Source of the DNA: Sanderia malayensis
Lineage: Eukaryota; Cnidaria; Scyphozoa; Semaeostomeae; Pelagiidae
Length of the DNA: 64,000 nucleotides
NCBI GenBank assembly: GCA_013076295.1
Contig: RQOL01000876.1
Span: 124,001 to 188,000, forward strand
Direction of reading: 5' to 3'
Positions 9,722-20,961 of the stretch are shown here, piece after piece. Position numbers and translations under genes: made by a program. Positions within the stretch are counted from its first letter, which is position 1; the number at the start of each line of letters is the position of its first letter. Below the pieces are notes generated by a model that was not told the DNA's origin, did not search any database, and saw only the letters and a list, made by a program, of their open reading frames with translations.

Positions 9722-10482
9722 TCAGCTGTGAAGTTTCCATAATCCAGGGGGTAACACTGTAAAACTGATCAAGTAGTTTCTGCATGAATCCATTAAAAGT
9801 AAGATTTTTATTGCAACAACCGTTTTAGATAAATTTAACCCTAGAAAATATGTTAATCTTACGAGTCTCATGGTAATATTTCCCCTGAAATGTAACGTTT
9901 GTCTAGAATAGCTAACCCCTGGAATCCTTGTTTCATAAAATGTGGACAAATACAATATGTAACTCTTTTTTAATTTATGCAATAGCCTTCAGCTTTTCGA
10001 AGTTTGCATTGGCTTTTAAATGTATCAGCCACTGTATGCAATAGCGAAACAAGTACAGTGGAATTGGAAATCATTCTATGGAAAAGGTAAATTGTTGTCA
10101 TCATGGGTCCACTACAAATTGAAATGGCTGCATTGAAGACGTTGGGTAATTGGTTGGATGAATCTGGTTGGTGTTCAGCTTCAGAAGAAGCAGACGTAGC
10201 ATCAGCTGGAACAGCCCAATAATTCATTTTTGCATCTCATGTTAGTGGAACACGACAAGCACATTAAGTAACAGCATCTGCTTTATTCACCTTGATCAAA
10301 GAAGCCTTCTGAAAACAGTGTCTCATTTCAGCAATTGCGAAAAGAATGCGAAGAAAAATATCCACAATTTCAATTCTGGTCGATTGCACTCGAGCTGGAG
10401 TTATTGGTTCTATCGTTTGTTCGTTCAGTACTCTCCGGAGATTTAAATCTGTACAAGTTGGCAATTCAAAAATTATTGCCAT
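9722..10482 (-). pseudogene. hAT-like transposase C-terminal remnant
   Basis: The 9970-10227 minus ORF contains LPNVFNAAISICSGPMM, followed by a degraded segment resembling the C-terminal end of ZBED/ZMYM-like domesticated hAT transposases (pattern FN.A.S..SGPMVE). Flanking minus ORFs at 9722-9982 and 10264-10482 show no clear match. It has frameshifts and no complete catalytic core, so it is a fossil. Assignment is by motif outline only. Confidence 0.35.
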
Positions 10483-10555
10483 AGTTTTTTGCGCTTCATC
10501 ATACCAATTACGCTTGTTGGCTTTGCGTTCCCTTGCTCAATACACTTAGCTCCAA

Positions 10556-10695
10556 TAAGTATGGAAACGCCTGATGAAAAATGGCTTCTAAAAGTGGCCC
10601 TAGGCCTGAGCAAAAGAATTTACATAACAATATAAGACTACCAAACGGGTTTCAATAGCGAATTTCTTTAGCACAAATATACTCAAAATAAATAT
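10556..10695. mobile_element. Single arm of the 5458-6533 MITE family
   Basis: The sequence CGCCTGATGAAAAATGGC, GGCCCTAGGCCTGAGCA and GGGTTTCAATAGCGAATTTC matches the left arm of the foldback MITE nearly base for base over about 140 bp. No opposing arm is present nearby, so it is a half element. It lies just downstream of the Helitron helicase stop codon on the minus strand. Confidence 0.8.
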
Positions 10696-10707
10696 ACAAA
10701 AAAATAT

Positions 10708-12878
10708 CTAATCATGTGTCTCATTTGCAATCTTTTTTAGTCTATCCTGCTCTTCAATTCTGTAGCGAAAGGTTGAAGCTGATTTAATATTATTAAGTCG
10801 TTCAAAAGTCATTGGCTCAATAACCAGTGATGTCAGTGTTTTCACTCTACTGAGGGCAACATAAGACATTCCAATTGTTTTCTCTGATTTTCCTATATCT
10901 ACCCAAGCTCTTGGTAATGTCATTCCTTGACTTTTATGGAATGTGAATGCCGAAGACAATTTCAGTGGCAGCTGTTGTCTCTCATTGGGAGGATTTGATG
11001 TTGCTCTCACTGTTAAAGGGCAAATTGGCACAAAAGATGGTTTTTGGTTATTAAAAGAAACACCTCTATATCCATCAAATTGCACAATGACTGCGATAGG
11101 AAGGCAAGATGGTTTGTGTTCTCTTTCGTAAATTATATCAATTACAGTTCCAGTGGCTCCATTGCACAGTCCAACCAACGGCCATAAGTTCATTGTCAAC
11201 ATGAATTTTGCATTCTTAGAGAGATAAACTATTGGCTGTAGCCCTGACATATCATCTGAGCTTGCAATCTTAACAGCTTCTGATGAGTGTCTTGCTTCGA
11301 TACATGCAATGGGACGTTGCAATTTTGTGAGTTCTTCATAATTGAAAGCGGCAACCTTGTGGTTGCTATAGAAAAGCCTAGTGACACCTTTAAAGTCTGA
11401 AATATTGGATACATTTGAAGGACAACGGAAATAAGTAGCTCCCAGTCATTTTGTGTTGTTTCACCATTTCTCAGCCTGAAAAGCAAGTCTCTGAAGACAC
11501 GTTGCTGCATACTTTCACCACTTACTCTTTGATTCTCAGTTAACTCAATAACTTTATCAAACATTAAGTAAGCAAAATGACCTTGTTCTCCTATTTAATT
11601 TGATGGCTGAAAGTGATACAGTGGTTTGTCACCAACGGGAGGTAACTGGCCTGGGTCACCAAATAAAATCACTGATTTTCCACCAAATAGTTTATGAAGA
11701 GAGCCTGTTCCTTGTCTGCATCTTCTGTCAATCCACCCAAATGTTTTTTGTCCCAACCTAGAGTACTCAACTATAATAATGTATTCAATATAACGTAATG
11801 CATGTTGAAGTCTACATAACCCTTCTCCACTGAGATCCGCTTTACCACATATACCAACAGGTAATTTTAGTAACGAATGAATTGTAATCCCTTGTATGCT
11901 AAAAGCAGCTTTACCAGTTGTTGCTGTCACAACACATTTGTTTTGCAAGGTATTACGCAAACTGTTAATTAGATAACTTTTTCCTGTTCCTGCAACTCCT
12001 ATAATAATAACACACAGTTGATCATTGTTATTCTTACGATGCAAATGAGATATCACCAAGTCATATGCCAGTCTTTGTTTCATGTTAAGATCATTGATAT
12101 TAACATCATATTGCTCTTGTGTTTGGTGCAAACTTTCTTTGTCTCTCTTATATTTTATCCATTGTGACATTTCACCTATTTGTTGTTGAGTGTAATTATT
12201 CCTGGCAACCTGCCAGTCGTAGTTGCAACTTTCTGATGACTGGTGATCATTAGTACTATTGAGACTTGCAAAAGCCATCCATTCTTCTTGGGTATTTTGA
12301 CATTCATCAGGTGAGTACCCAAATTGCTGTTCTTGATTTGAAATAACATTTTCTAATTTGTCAAACCAATCCAGCACATTACTTTGTGCATAAGGAGTTT
12401 GCAAAAACTCTTGCCAGGCATTGACAAAACTTTCCTCAGTTGGGTTGTCACAGCCCCATGCATTGTTCTGCGACCCTGTCCATGGGTTATACCTAAGCAG
12501 TTGAAACTTGCAGTAAAGTGGAAAGTTTGCTCCAGCAGCATTTGGAGAATAGGTAGGAAATATCCTAGGAACAACATTTTTTGGAAGTGTTACCAATTGA
12601 TTTTGATATATTTTATATTTTGCTGCAAACTGTGCTAGATTCATATTTAGAAATTCAGGTGAATTATCATAATGTTGTCTGTTTGAATAAGCATCAAGAA
12701 GTGAGTTTTCTGTTGAAATATCTACATTATCATTTGAAATATTAAAATGAAACTGATTGCGAAGTTTTCTTGACCCTGTAAGACTCACAGGTACAACATT
12801 AAAAGATGATGAATGCAGTTTTAGTGACAGCAGCAGATGCATTGTTTCCTGAGCAGAAAAGTCTCTTTCCCCAAGACT
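10708..12878 (-). pseudogene. Helitron Pif1-type helicase domain, element 1, 3' half
   Basis: Three minus-strand ORFs (12935-11595, 11564-11229, 11322-10708) form one Pif1-like helicase, the C-terminal half of a Helitron RepHel protein that unwinds DNA in rolling-circle transposition. The Walker A motif is GVAGTGKSYL. Walker B reads VEYSRLGQ where DE is expected, so the acidic pair is damaged. FGDPGQLPPVGDKPLY follows. An in-frame TAA sits after FQPSN, and a frameshift near 11400 leads to the last ORF with AFTFHKSQGMTLPRAWVDIG and SYVALSRV, helicase motifs V and VI. The upstream end, GERDFSAQETMHLLLS, is typical of the Rep-helicase linker. It is separated from the Rep half by the BEL element at 12879-18248. 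Confidence 0.88.
12874..12878. repeat. Target-site duplication of the BEL element, left
   Basis: AGACT here faces AGATT at 18249-18253. The one-base difference reads as a mutation after insertion. Removing the BEL element plus one copy brings the Helitron Rep and helicase coding back into a single frame at the AMKSLGERDFS junction. Confidence 0.75.
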
Positions 12879-13177
12879 TGTGCGAAGTTTACTTAGTGCG
12901 CCCGCGCATGCCCGCATGACGTTGTCTCGCGGCATGATCCATTATTATGTTAATTCAGTATTGGTATTTTGTGATTTAAATAAATAATGCAATTCTTCTA
13001 TTCTTGTTATCACTAGGTGACAAAAAACAGTTTTTTCCGTGTCCAAGTTAGAGAGTTTTATTGATGTGAAATGCGGTAGCAAAATATGTGAAATAAAATA
13101 GAGAAATGAAATTGTCTTCCATGAGTGTTTCACAGTAAAGCTAAACGAACGAGTATTGAAGATCGGGTTCTTCAACA
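12879..13177 (+). repeat. 5' LTR of the BEL/Pao element
   Basis: 299 bp, beginning TGTGCGAAGTTTAC and ending GGGTTCTTCAACA, so it has the standard TG...CA ends. It differs from the 3' LTR (17950-18248) at about four or five positions, for example ATAATGC versus ATAAAGC and TTATCACTAG versus TCATCACTTG. That few differences means insertion was fairly recent. AATAAA motifs lie within it and could serve for polyadenylation. Confidence 0.95.
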
Positions 13178-13207
13178 CATCGTCCACCGAGCCGGATAGC
13201 TTAAGCC

Positions 13208-16200
13208 GTGGAAGAAAATTGTTTTAGAATGGAAGGAGTGGAAAAATTAAAGAAAATTCGACGTTCACACAGAACTGTTGCTACGAAATTAGTCAACAAG
13301 GTCAACGATGCCTTGGCCAGAAATGAGGATAATGAAGAAGGGATTGATCCCAAAATATTGAAACAGTACAACATGCAATTGAGTGAAAAGAAGATTGATT
13401 TAAAGGATTGCGATCGGGAAATTCTAGATTCAATGGCCGAGGAGGCAGACGACGACACCCTTGACCAGGAAATGGAGGACGCGAGCGATTATCGAGAGAA
13501 AATAACACAAGCAATAATTGCAGTCGACGAAATTTTGGAAGGACTCAAGTCACCGGACCTTCTCCATTTGTCAAGGCCAAGTAGAAGCAGCTCCCAAGAG
13601 AGTTTGGTATCTACTATATCTTCAAGATCAGCCCCGAATGAAAGAAAAATAAAAGTAAATCTGCCGAAGCTCGAATTGAAGAAATTTGAAGGCAAGATCT
13701 ACGAATGGCAGGAATTCTGGGACGGGTATGCTAGCGCTATTCACGAGAATGAACAGCTCGCATCCGTGGATAAATTCAAATATCTAAAGAGTCTTCTTGA
13801 GGAGCCAGCAAGAGGAGTAATAAAAGGAATACCCATCACAGAAGCCAATTATGAATTAGCTGTCACTCTCTTGCAAAAGAGATACGCCAAACCCAGCATC
13901 ATTCAACGTGAGCACATCAACCAAATGATAAATATTCAACCAGTGTTCAGCGAAAGAAATGTTACGAAGCTGCGACTGCTTTACGACAAAGTCGAAATTC
14001 ATTTCCGCGAACTAGAGGCTCAAGAGGTTGATCAGACATCGTACTCTAGCATCGTGGTGCCTGTGATTTTGGATAAAATGCCAGAAAATGTCCGATACAA
14101 CATGATCAGATCAAGTAGCTCTGATCACTTGGAGTGGAATATGAAGGAAATGCTGACCGCGTTGGAAAGGGAATTGGTGATTCGCGAAAGTCATACCTCG
14201 CCATTTAAGAGCAGCCAGGGAACCGGAAGTCAGCAAGAGAGAGGATGGTTACGGCCTAAGCGAGAACAAGGATTTGAAGGTACAGCAAATGCGCTGCTGG
14301 CAACGAAGAATTTCAAAAAGAAGTGTGTGTTTTGCCTGGAAGAAGATCATGCCCCAGAGGATTGCCAAAAGGTGAAGGACATTTCTGAAAGAAAAAGTAT
14401 CCTTATAAAATTTGCTAGATGCTTTAATTGTTTGAATTCTGGACATCGGTCCTTTCAATGTCATACAAAAACATCTTGTAAATCGTGCAAGGGAAAACAT
14501 CATGCAGCTATATGCTTTAAGCTTAATCCTAAGCCAATAAGTGCGCCTGCTAGCAGAGAAGAGTCGGAAACTCCTCTCAACCCTGCAGCTAACGCATGGG
14601 TGGGTTGCACAGGATCCGGTGAAAGAGTTGCCTTGCAAACAGCCTTGGCCAGTGTGAATGGGAACAGAGAAAGTCGTGTGAGAGTGCTATTTGATAGTGG
14701 TAGTCACAAATCATTTATCTGGGCAAAGGCTGTTGATAGGTTAGGATTAAGGCCGGCGAGGAGAGAGAGTTTGTCAGTCAGAGTGTTTGGAAGCAGTGAG
14801 ACAGATGTGAAGATGAGAGATGTGGTCAAGATAGCCTTAGCCCCGCTGGGCCAAGGGAAGAGTGTTAATGTTGAATGTTTTGTAGTTGATGATATCTCTT
14901 GTATTGCAAATGAACACCTAGAAGTAGTGAAGAGAGATTTTTCTCATTTGAATAAACTATGGTTCTCAGATGTTTCTAGGAATGAAGAAGTTTTGACCGT
15001 AGATGTTCTGATTGGAGCAGATGAACTTTGGAGCTTCCAAGATGGGGAGATCATACGAGGGGGGCCTTATGAGCCCGTAGCGGTAAAGACATCATTGGGC
15101 TGGGTGCTGTCTGGACCATTGAAAGGTAACAAATTGAACTCTGCTGAAATAACTAATGTTAATTTTGTGTCTTCAACACCCAGCAGTAGTAATGAAGGTA
15201 TAAATGAGTGTGTGCATAAATTGTGGGACTTAGACATGCTTGGGATAAGGGAACAAGCAGATGTTCATGAAAGGGTTATTGATGATATAACATTCTCAGG
15301 AGAAAGATATTCAGTAGGGCTACCCTGGAAGATGGGGCACAGACCCTTGCCATCAAATTATGGAAATAGCATTTCCAGATTGAATTCACAAGTTAAGAAA
15401 TTTAAGAAAGACCCTGACATTTTTAAAAAGTGTAATGATATTATTGATGAGCAAGTGAAATTGGGAATTATTGAGCAAGTCTCAGAAATGGATCAAGCAA
15501 ACAAAATCCATTATCTACCTAGTCAGACAGTTGTCAGAGATGATGCTGAGACAACAAAAGTAAGGATCGTTTTTGATGCATCCTCCAAGGATAAAAATTC
15601 AGGAGTTTCTCTAAACGATTGCCTGCACATTGGGCCATCACTAACCCCTCTGATATTTGAAATGCTTCTAAGATTTAGAGGATATAGTGTACCACTGGTC
15701 GGTGACATTGAAAAGGCTTTCCTCAACATTAAAGTTGATCCAAGAGATCGAGATTGCCTTAGGTTTTTTTGGAAAACTAATTTAGAAGGAGATGATTCTG
15801 ACATAATGATATTTCGATTCAATAGAGTGGTATTTGGAGTGAACTCGTCACCATTTCTCCTCAATGCAGTGCTAAGAAACCACATAGAAACGTATGGGCA
15901 TTGTGATCCTGAATTTGTAATGAAAATGAAAGAGTCATTCTATGTTGATGATATGATATCAGGAGCTAACAATAGGAAGGAAGCATTTGATCTCTACTTA
16001 AAGGCAAAAGGGAGAATGAAGGAAGGTGGGTTCAGATTGAGAAAATGGAAGACCAGTGATGTTGAATTGTCTCAGAAAATAAAGGAGAGTGAGGGAATGA
16101 ATGAACGCCAACCAGGTCAAGCAGGTGGAGAAGATATGTCTTATGCTAAGGAAATGTTAGGTGTAGAGAAAGCAAGCAAGCATAAGGTAAGCAATGCAAG

Positions 16201-17896
16201 CAATGGACAGCCCACAAAGAGAGGAATTTTAAGTACTCTAGGAACCATATTTGATCCATTGGGTATAATCAGTCTGATTTCTGTTATAGTGAAGGTTTTA
16301 TTTCAGGAATTGTGCATGAGTAAATTGAGTTGGGATGACACTGTACCAAGAGAGAAGGCTGCAATTTGGGACTCATGGATAGAGGACCTCAGCCAGGTCA
16401 ATGCTGTAACCTTATCAAGGTGTATTTTTGATTTGAATAAGGGAGGGATTTTAAGATGCCACCTCCATGGTTTTGGAGACGCTAGCAAAAAGGCATACTG
16501 TGCTGTGGTCTACATGGTATATGAAACAGCAACAGGAACATATACTACCTTGGTATGTTCAAAGACAAGAGTGGCTCCCCTAAAAGAATTAACAATACCA
16601 AGGTTAGAGCTATTATCCGCAAGGATTTTAGCTGTATTAATGGATACAGTCTGCACAGCATTGAAGTCTCACATTAAGATAGATAGTAAGCATTATTGGC
16701 TTGACAGTACAACTGCTCTTTACTGGATTTTCCATAAAGGGCAGTGTAAGCAATGGGTACAGTTCAGAGTGAGTGAAATACTGAAATTATCTGAAATGAA
16801 AGATTGGAGTCATGTGGGTGGTACAGAAAATCCTGCTGACATAGGCTCAAGGGGTATTATGGCCAGCCAGTTGAAGGATAATGAATTATGGTTCCAAGGG
16901 CCAGAGTGGCTAAAAAAGGGAGAAGATCAGTGGCCCAAAAAGCTTGAAATAATTGAATCAGAAGAGGTGGGAATGGAGAAAAAGAAAGTGAATGCCATGG
17001 TCGTATCAACAAATGTGCAGACAGGCATAGGACAGATTGTTGATATTGATCGGTATAGCACACTTAATAGATTGCTTAGAATCACCGCCTGGGTTAAACG
17101 AGCTGTTGCAAATCTAAAAGGTAAGAGAAACAAGGGTGAAGTTAAATATGGCAATCTTAGTGCATCAGAGATCAAGGAAGCCGAAAAGCTGTGGATAAGA
17201 GATGTTCAGGTCTTGTTTAAAGCAGATAAAGATTTTGAGAAAACAGCCAAGCAGCTAAGTGTTGTTGAAGTGGAAGGAATCCTTGTATGTAAGGGTAGAC
17301 TTGAAAATGCAAGTTTGGATCTCAGTTCAAAGTATCCAGCACTGATCTCAAAAGAACATAGATTCACAGAGCTACTAGTTTTGGATTGCCATGAAAGAGT
17401 ACAACACTGCGGTGTTAGAGCCACACTTGCAGAGATGAGATCAAGATTCTGGGTTCCAAGGGGTAGGCAAGTAGTTAAAAAGTTGCTGAAGAAATGTCTT
17501 ATTTGTAGGAGACAAGAAGGATTATCTTTCAGGAATCCACCTACAGCTGCACTTCCCGAATTTAGAGTGTCAGAAGCACCCCCCTTCTCTTACGTAGGGG
17601 TTGATTTTGCCGGACCGCTGTTCGTCAAGGAGAAACAAGGGAAGATGTCGAAGGTGTATATCTGTTTATTTTCCTGTTGTTTGACAAGGGCTTTACACCT
17701 GGAAATTGTTAATGATTTAACTGCAGTTTCATTTTTGAATTGCTTGAGACGGTTTTGTGCCCGAAGGGGTACACCAAGCATCAGTAACTCGGATAACGCA
17801 AAGACCTTCAAGTCTATTGCATCGTTCTTGAAGAAAATGGGCACTGATGAAGGAGTTACTGGAAGTCTAGGCTATAGAGGCCTACACTTCCAGTAA
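13208..17896 (+). CDS. BEL/Pao Gag-Pol polyprotein, integrase truncated
   Basis: One 1562-codon ORF on the strand opposite to the host Helitron. In order: an N-terminal Gag-like region with coiled coil; zinc knuckles near residues 373-435 (CVFCLEEDHAPEDC and CFNCLNSGHRSFQC); an aspartic protease with LFDSGSHKSF near 494; reverse transcriptase with YVDD near 911; RNase H with GFGDAS near 1088 and WLDSTTALYW near 1175; an integrase zinc finger (HERVQHCG...CLICRR) near 1395-1435; and the first two integrase aspartates (VGVDFAG near 1464, SDNAKTF near 1528). The frame then ends within a hairpin and the region that should carry the catalytic Glu and the C-terminal integrase domain is missing. The element therefore cannot integrate alone, although its RT ORF is intact. 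Gag and Pol are fused without a stop, as is usual for BEL/Pao. The Met at 13208 lies 31 bases after the LTR. Confidence 0.95.
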   Translation: MEENCFRMEGVEKLKKIRRSHRTVATKLVNKVNDALARNEDNEEGIDPKILKQYNMQLSEKKIDLKDCDREILDSMAEEADDDTLDQEMEDASDYREKITQAIIAVDEILEGLKSPDLLHLSRPSRSSSQESLVSTISSRSAPNERKIKVNLPKLELKKFEGKIYEWQEFWDGYASAIHENEQLASVDKFKYLKSLLEEPARGVIKGIPITEANYELAVTLLQKRYAKPSIIQREHINQMINIQPVFSERNVTKLRLLYDKVEIHFRELEAQEVDQTSYSSIVVPVILDKMPENVRYNMIRSSSSDHLEWNMKEMLTALERELVIRESHTSPFKSSQGTGSQQERGWLRPKREQGFEGTANALLATKNFKKKCVFCLEEDHAPEDCQKVKDISERKSILIKFARCFNCLNSGHRSFQCHTKTSCKSCKGKHHAAICFKLNPKPISAPASREESETPLNPAANAWVGCTGSGERVALQTALASVNGNRESRVRVLFDSGSHKSFIWAKAVDRLGLRPARRESLSVRVFGSSETDVKMRDVVKIALAPLGQGKSVNVECFVVDDISCIANEHLEVVKRDFSHLNKLWFSDVSRNEEVLTVDVLIGADELWSFQDGEIIRGGPYEPVAVKTSLGWVLSGPLKGNKLNSAEITNVNFVSSTPSSSNEGINECVHKLWDLDMLGIREQADVHERVIDDITFSGERYSVGLPWKMGHRPLPSNYGNSISRLNSQVKKFKKDPDIFKKCNDIIDEQVKLGIIEQVSEMDQANKIHYLPSQTVVRDDAETTKVRIVFDASSKDKNSGVSLNDCLHIGPSLTPLIFEMLLRFRGYSVPLVGDIEKAFLNIKVDPRDRDCLRFFWKTNLEGDDSDIMIFRFNRVVFGVNSSPFLLNAVLRNHIETYGHCDPEFVMKMKESFYVDDMISGANNRKEAFDLYLKAKGRMKEGGFRLRKWKTSDVELSQKIKESEGMNERQPGQAGGEDMSYAKEMLGVEKASKHKVSNASNGQPTKRGILSTLGTIFDPLGIISLISVIVKVLFQELCMSKLSWDDTVPREKAAIWDSWIEDLSQVNAVTLSRCIFDLNKGGILRCHLHGFGDASKKAYCAVVYMVYETATGTYTTLVCSKTRVAPLKELTIPRLELLSARILAVLMDTVCTALKSHIKIDSKHYWLDSTTALYWIFHKGQCKQWVQFRVSEILKLSEMKDWSHVGGTENPADIGSRGIMASQLKDNELWFQGPEWLKKGEDQWPKKLEIIESEEVGMEKKKVNAMVVSTNVQTGIGQIVDIDRYSTLNRLLRITAWVKRAVANLKGKRNKGEVKYGNLSASEIKEAEKLWIRDVQVLFKADKDFEKTAKQLSVVEVEGILVCKGRLENASLDLSSKYPALISKEHRFTELLVLDCHERVQHCGVRATLAEMRSRFWVPRGRQVVKKLLKKCLICRRQEGLSFRNPPTAALPEFRVSEAPPFSYVGVDFAGPLFVKEKQGKMSKVYICLFSCCLTRALHLEIVNDLTAVSFLNCLRRFCARRGTPSISNSDNAKTFKSIASFLKKMGTDEGVTGSLGYRGLHFQ

Positions 17897-17901
17897 CTCC
17901 T
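17851..17901. repeat. Near-perfect 22-bp inverted repeat at the BEL integrase break
   Basis: Left arm 17851-17872 (from AGGAGTTACTGGAAGT) and right arm 17880-17901 pair with one mismatch around a 7-base loop, TATAGAG. It lies exactly where the integrase coding stops matching the family. The second arm looks like a snap-back copy of the first. Confidence 0.9.
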
Positions 17902-17949
17902 AGAAGACACGCCTCATGCTTGATTCAGAATGAATCAAGGAGGGGGGAG
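17902..17949 (+). other. BEL 3' non-coding end with polypurine tract
   Basis: Includes the palindrome CTTGATTCAGAATGAATCAAG and then GGAGGGGGGAG directly before the 3' LTR. The purine run is the expected plus-strand primer site of an LTR retrotransposon. Confidence 0.75.
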
Positions 17950-18248
17950 TGTGCGAAGTTTACTTAGTGCGCCCGCGCATGCCCGCATGACGTTGTCTCG
18001 CGGCATGATCCATTATTATGTTAATTCAGTATTGGTATTTTGTGATTTAAATAAATAAAGCAATTCTTCTATTCTTGTCATCACTTGGTGACAAAAAACA
18101 GTTTTTTCCGTGTCCAAGTTAGAGAGTTTTATTGATGTGAAATGCGGTAGCAAAATATGTGAAATAAAATAGAGAAATGAAATTGTCTTCCATGAGTGTT
18201 TCACGGTAAAGCTAAACGAACGAGTATTGAAGATCGGGTTCTTCAACA
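17950..18248 (+). repeat. 3' LTR of the BEL/Pao element
   Basis: 299 bp and collinear with 12879-13177. It is followed by AGATT, the near-copy of the left target-site duplication. Confidence 0.95.
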
Positions 18249-18253
18249 AGATT

Positions 18254-20934
18254 TTTCATTGCTACTTTTTTTAAAAGTTTTCCAGAATCTGCAGATGAAC
18301 TGCTGGACTTTAAAATAGCAGATTTGAAAAGTTGATTTACACCAGGTGATTTTGGCTCGCCCTTTGCTGCATATTTTGTTAAGTACTCAACACATGCATA
18401 ATGATCTATGACAACTTGCATGTCACAATTTGCCCTCCATCCTTGAAGCTGGCATTGTTGGTTGGTGTTAAGCCTGGGATCATTGCATTTAGTCAATTGA
18501 AGCACTGTTTGTGAGTTGTTCTCAAATGGAAAATGAAATCTGCATTTTAAATCAACTTCCCCTTGTTTTTGTCTTAAACAGTAACTTGTGCTGCACTTTG
18601 TATGCCTTTGAACAGTATTAACAAGGTCTATTTAATCTGTTTCAAGGTCAGATTCAGTTATATCTTCTTGTTTTTTCTGACAAGGATGTACTTTTGGTCT
18701 AAGCCAAGTGTCAGTGTCAGGAGGTAATGGGTTCATTGTTGTTAGTATCCAGTCAACATATTGGCAAACTTTTTCTCTGCATGTTGACCAGCCTCAATGA
18801 TATTCTGTATATCATATGGTAAGTTTTGATTTGACTCCTCTTGAGCTTGTTTGGCAAGAAAACCTTTCAACGCAATGTCTGTCAGTTTGCAAAGGCCAGG
18901 ATCATTTTTAAGTTTAGCAGTGCCATGAGAATGAATGCTACCTCTATGTTGGTATTCAAATCTATACCAATGCCACTCTGCATCCATTGTATTATACAGC
19001 CAATTTTTGACAAAACATTCTAATCTTTGTGTAAAAAACCAATCAACAAGATGAGGATTATTTATAACATTCTTTCTCCTTTGTTGACTGGACTTGTCAC
19101 TTTGTAAATTATGTCCAAATATTTCATGCAATTCAGGCCAGTGCATATCTGCGGCTGAAAATGTGAAAAAAATTGTTGATGGTCCTTTGTTTGTAATGAT
19201 TGCTTTTAAGTCTTGCCTCACTTTATACCAGTAGGCATTGGAACCAATAATATTTCCAAAATATTTTGATATTTTTGCCATAATTTGACTTGCACTATTG
19301 GTTTCTGCCATTTCTCGTAGTTCATCAACAGTAAGATGTGCCTCACTTGGATTTTGTTTAAGGAAAATTCCAGTCTGCTCAAGGACTCTCTTTCTTTGAA
19401 TCATATTCAAACACCAATAAGAAAACCGTGGATGACTTGCAAATCGATAAACCCATTTTCCATCAACCATTTCACTGAATTTCATTAAATGCTTTACTTT
19501 TTCATGAAAATAAACATTTCTCACAGTGGCTTCATTTGTTGGATCACCTAAACCATCTGGGAAAAGTGTTGGAAACGCCATTGTCGCAAGGAAGGGAATA
19601 TTGTACTCACTTATTGGATTTGCCCCCTGTTCAATAGGCCAGTCAGTAGGTTCTGTTTGCGAAATTAGATTTTTCATTGCGTCAATCTCTTTTTCTCGCT
19701 CCTCAGAAAGTGGGAGGAAACTGGTCATATCTGTGTTTTCATTGTATATTTCTTCTTGATTATCTGTGTCATGATTGTTTGGATCAACTACTGTTTCTGT
19801 TTCTGCTGTCATTAAGTCAGAAGGTACCCCATTTTTCGGAAGGTAATTAAGTGCATCTATGTCTATAAGTATATCTTTGTAAAGTGGATTATGATGTACC
19901 AGCCAGAGAAGCGCATTATGAACAACATGTCTTCTGGCATTTAATTCTCTTGAGAAATTATTCTTTCCTTTTAAACGAACAACAATAACATTCATGTCCT
20001 TTGGGTAATGTGGGAGTTTAGAGGCTATCGTTTGCACTTTCTGTGGCAAGTTAATAGAGTGGCCATGATAAGCTCTTTGTCCACCAGGTTTGACATAAAC
20101 ACTCATAATAGGCAAAGCACGGGCAATGAGCATTTCTTCAATTTGTGTCAAACCTTTTAATTGATTTGGAACTTCTGAAGGAATCATTTCATTTTCCTTT
20201 GAAAATTTTTTAGGAATTTTCTTGTCTCTCATGCATTGTGAGCAAACTGTATTTAATTTGGCTTTATGACTTACAGGCCATGTCTCATGACATGATAAAC
20301 AATGTCTCATCACAAATTTCATTGATGGGTGAAATTTACTAATGTTGCTCCTGGCCCAATCTTGGTAACATATTTTTCCATTACTTGGTTGAAATTCAAA
20401 TAAGAAATCATTCTTTGATTCCTTAATTTGTTTCTTCAAAAAATAAACTTTTCTTTTATTTGTACGATCCTTTTCAAGTCGTTTCTGCTTTTCTTCCACA
20501 CTTTCATTAGAGGGCCTTACTTGGTCACATTTTCGTTTATTTCTTTTACTCTGACATCGTCTTATTTGAATCAAATCATCTGGATACACTGAATTAATGT
20601 TTTGCCTTTTATCCTCTGTTTCATTGTAGGTAAATCTGTTATCCCCTGTTTCATTTGATTGACTGTTTGCAAATATTGGTGACTGAATGTGCAATAAATC
20701 AAATCTAACACCAACTACTTCAAAAAAATGTTTGTTAAGTCCAATGGCTAAAATCCTTAAGTAATTTTTCAGGAACTGAAGGCTTTCTACTCTTAAAAGT
20801 ACTGCTTTACCATTTAAATCTGGCATGCCAAATGAGTTCCTTGCATGATAATCAAATACGTAAAACATAGAATCATTACTTTTCATAATAGAAATCATAT
20901 AACCTTCGAATATGAAAAGAGCATTATCGTGAGA
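18254..20934 (-). pseudogene. Helitron Rep (HUH, two-tyrosine) domain, element 1
   Basis: The main minus ORF (20898-18742, 718 codons) contains a conserved Helitron N-terminal region, a Cys-rich segment (CLSCHETW...CSQCMRD) and the HUH nuclease motif HRGSIHSHG near its end. The reading frame continues after a one-base shift close to 18775, with CQYVDWILTTMNP. The two catalytic tyrosines are in DHYACVEYLTKYAAKGEP in the 18505-18212 ORF. An extra in-frame stop lies near 18630. The Rep nicks and religates single strands during transposition. The upstream frame opens around 20934, just after the inverted repeat at 20931-20961 that separates it from the N-terminal ORF. The BEL insertion at 18248 cuts it from its helicase. 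Confidence 0.9.
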
Positions 20935-20961
20935 ATTAAATACAAACTGTATTTAATTCTC
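20931..20961. repeat. Perfect 13-bp inverted repeat at a Helitron frame break
   Basis: GAGAATTAAATAC, loop AAACT, GTATTTAATTCTC. It coincides with the stop and frame change between the N-terminal ORF (ending 20936) and the Rep ORF, which suggests that one arm was copied from the other and caused the break. Confidence 0.9.

Noticed and set aside
9970..10227. Host ZBED/ZMYM gene exon
   Set aside because: It is short, frameshifted and next to other transposon fragments, so a fossil hAT-like element is more likely.
13302..13695. Minus-strand ORFs under the BEL gag region
   Set aside because: They are shadows of the 1562-codon plus-strand frame.
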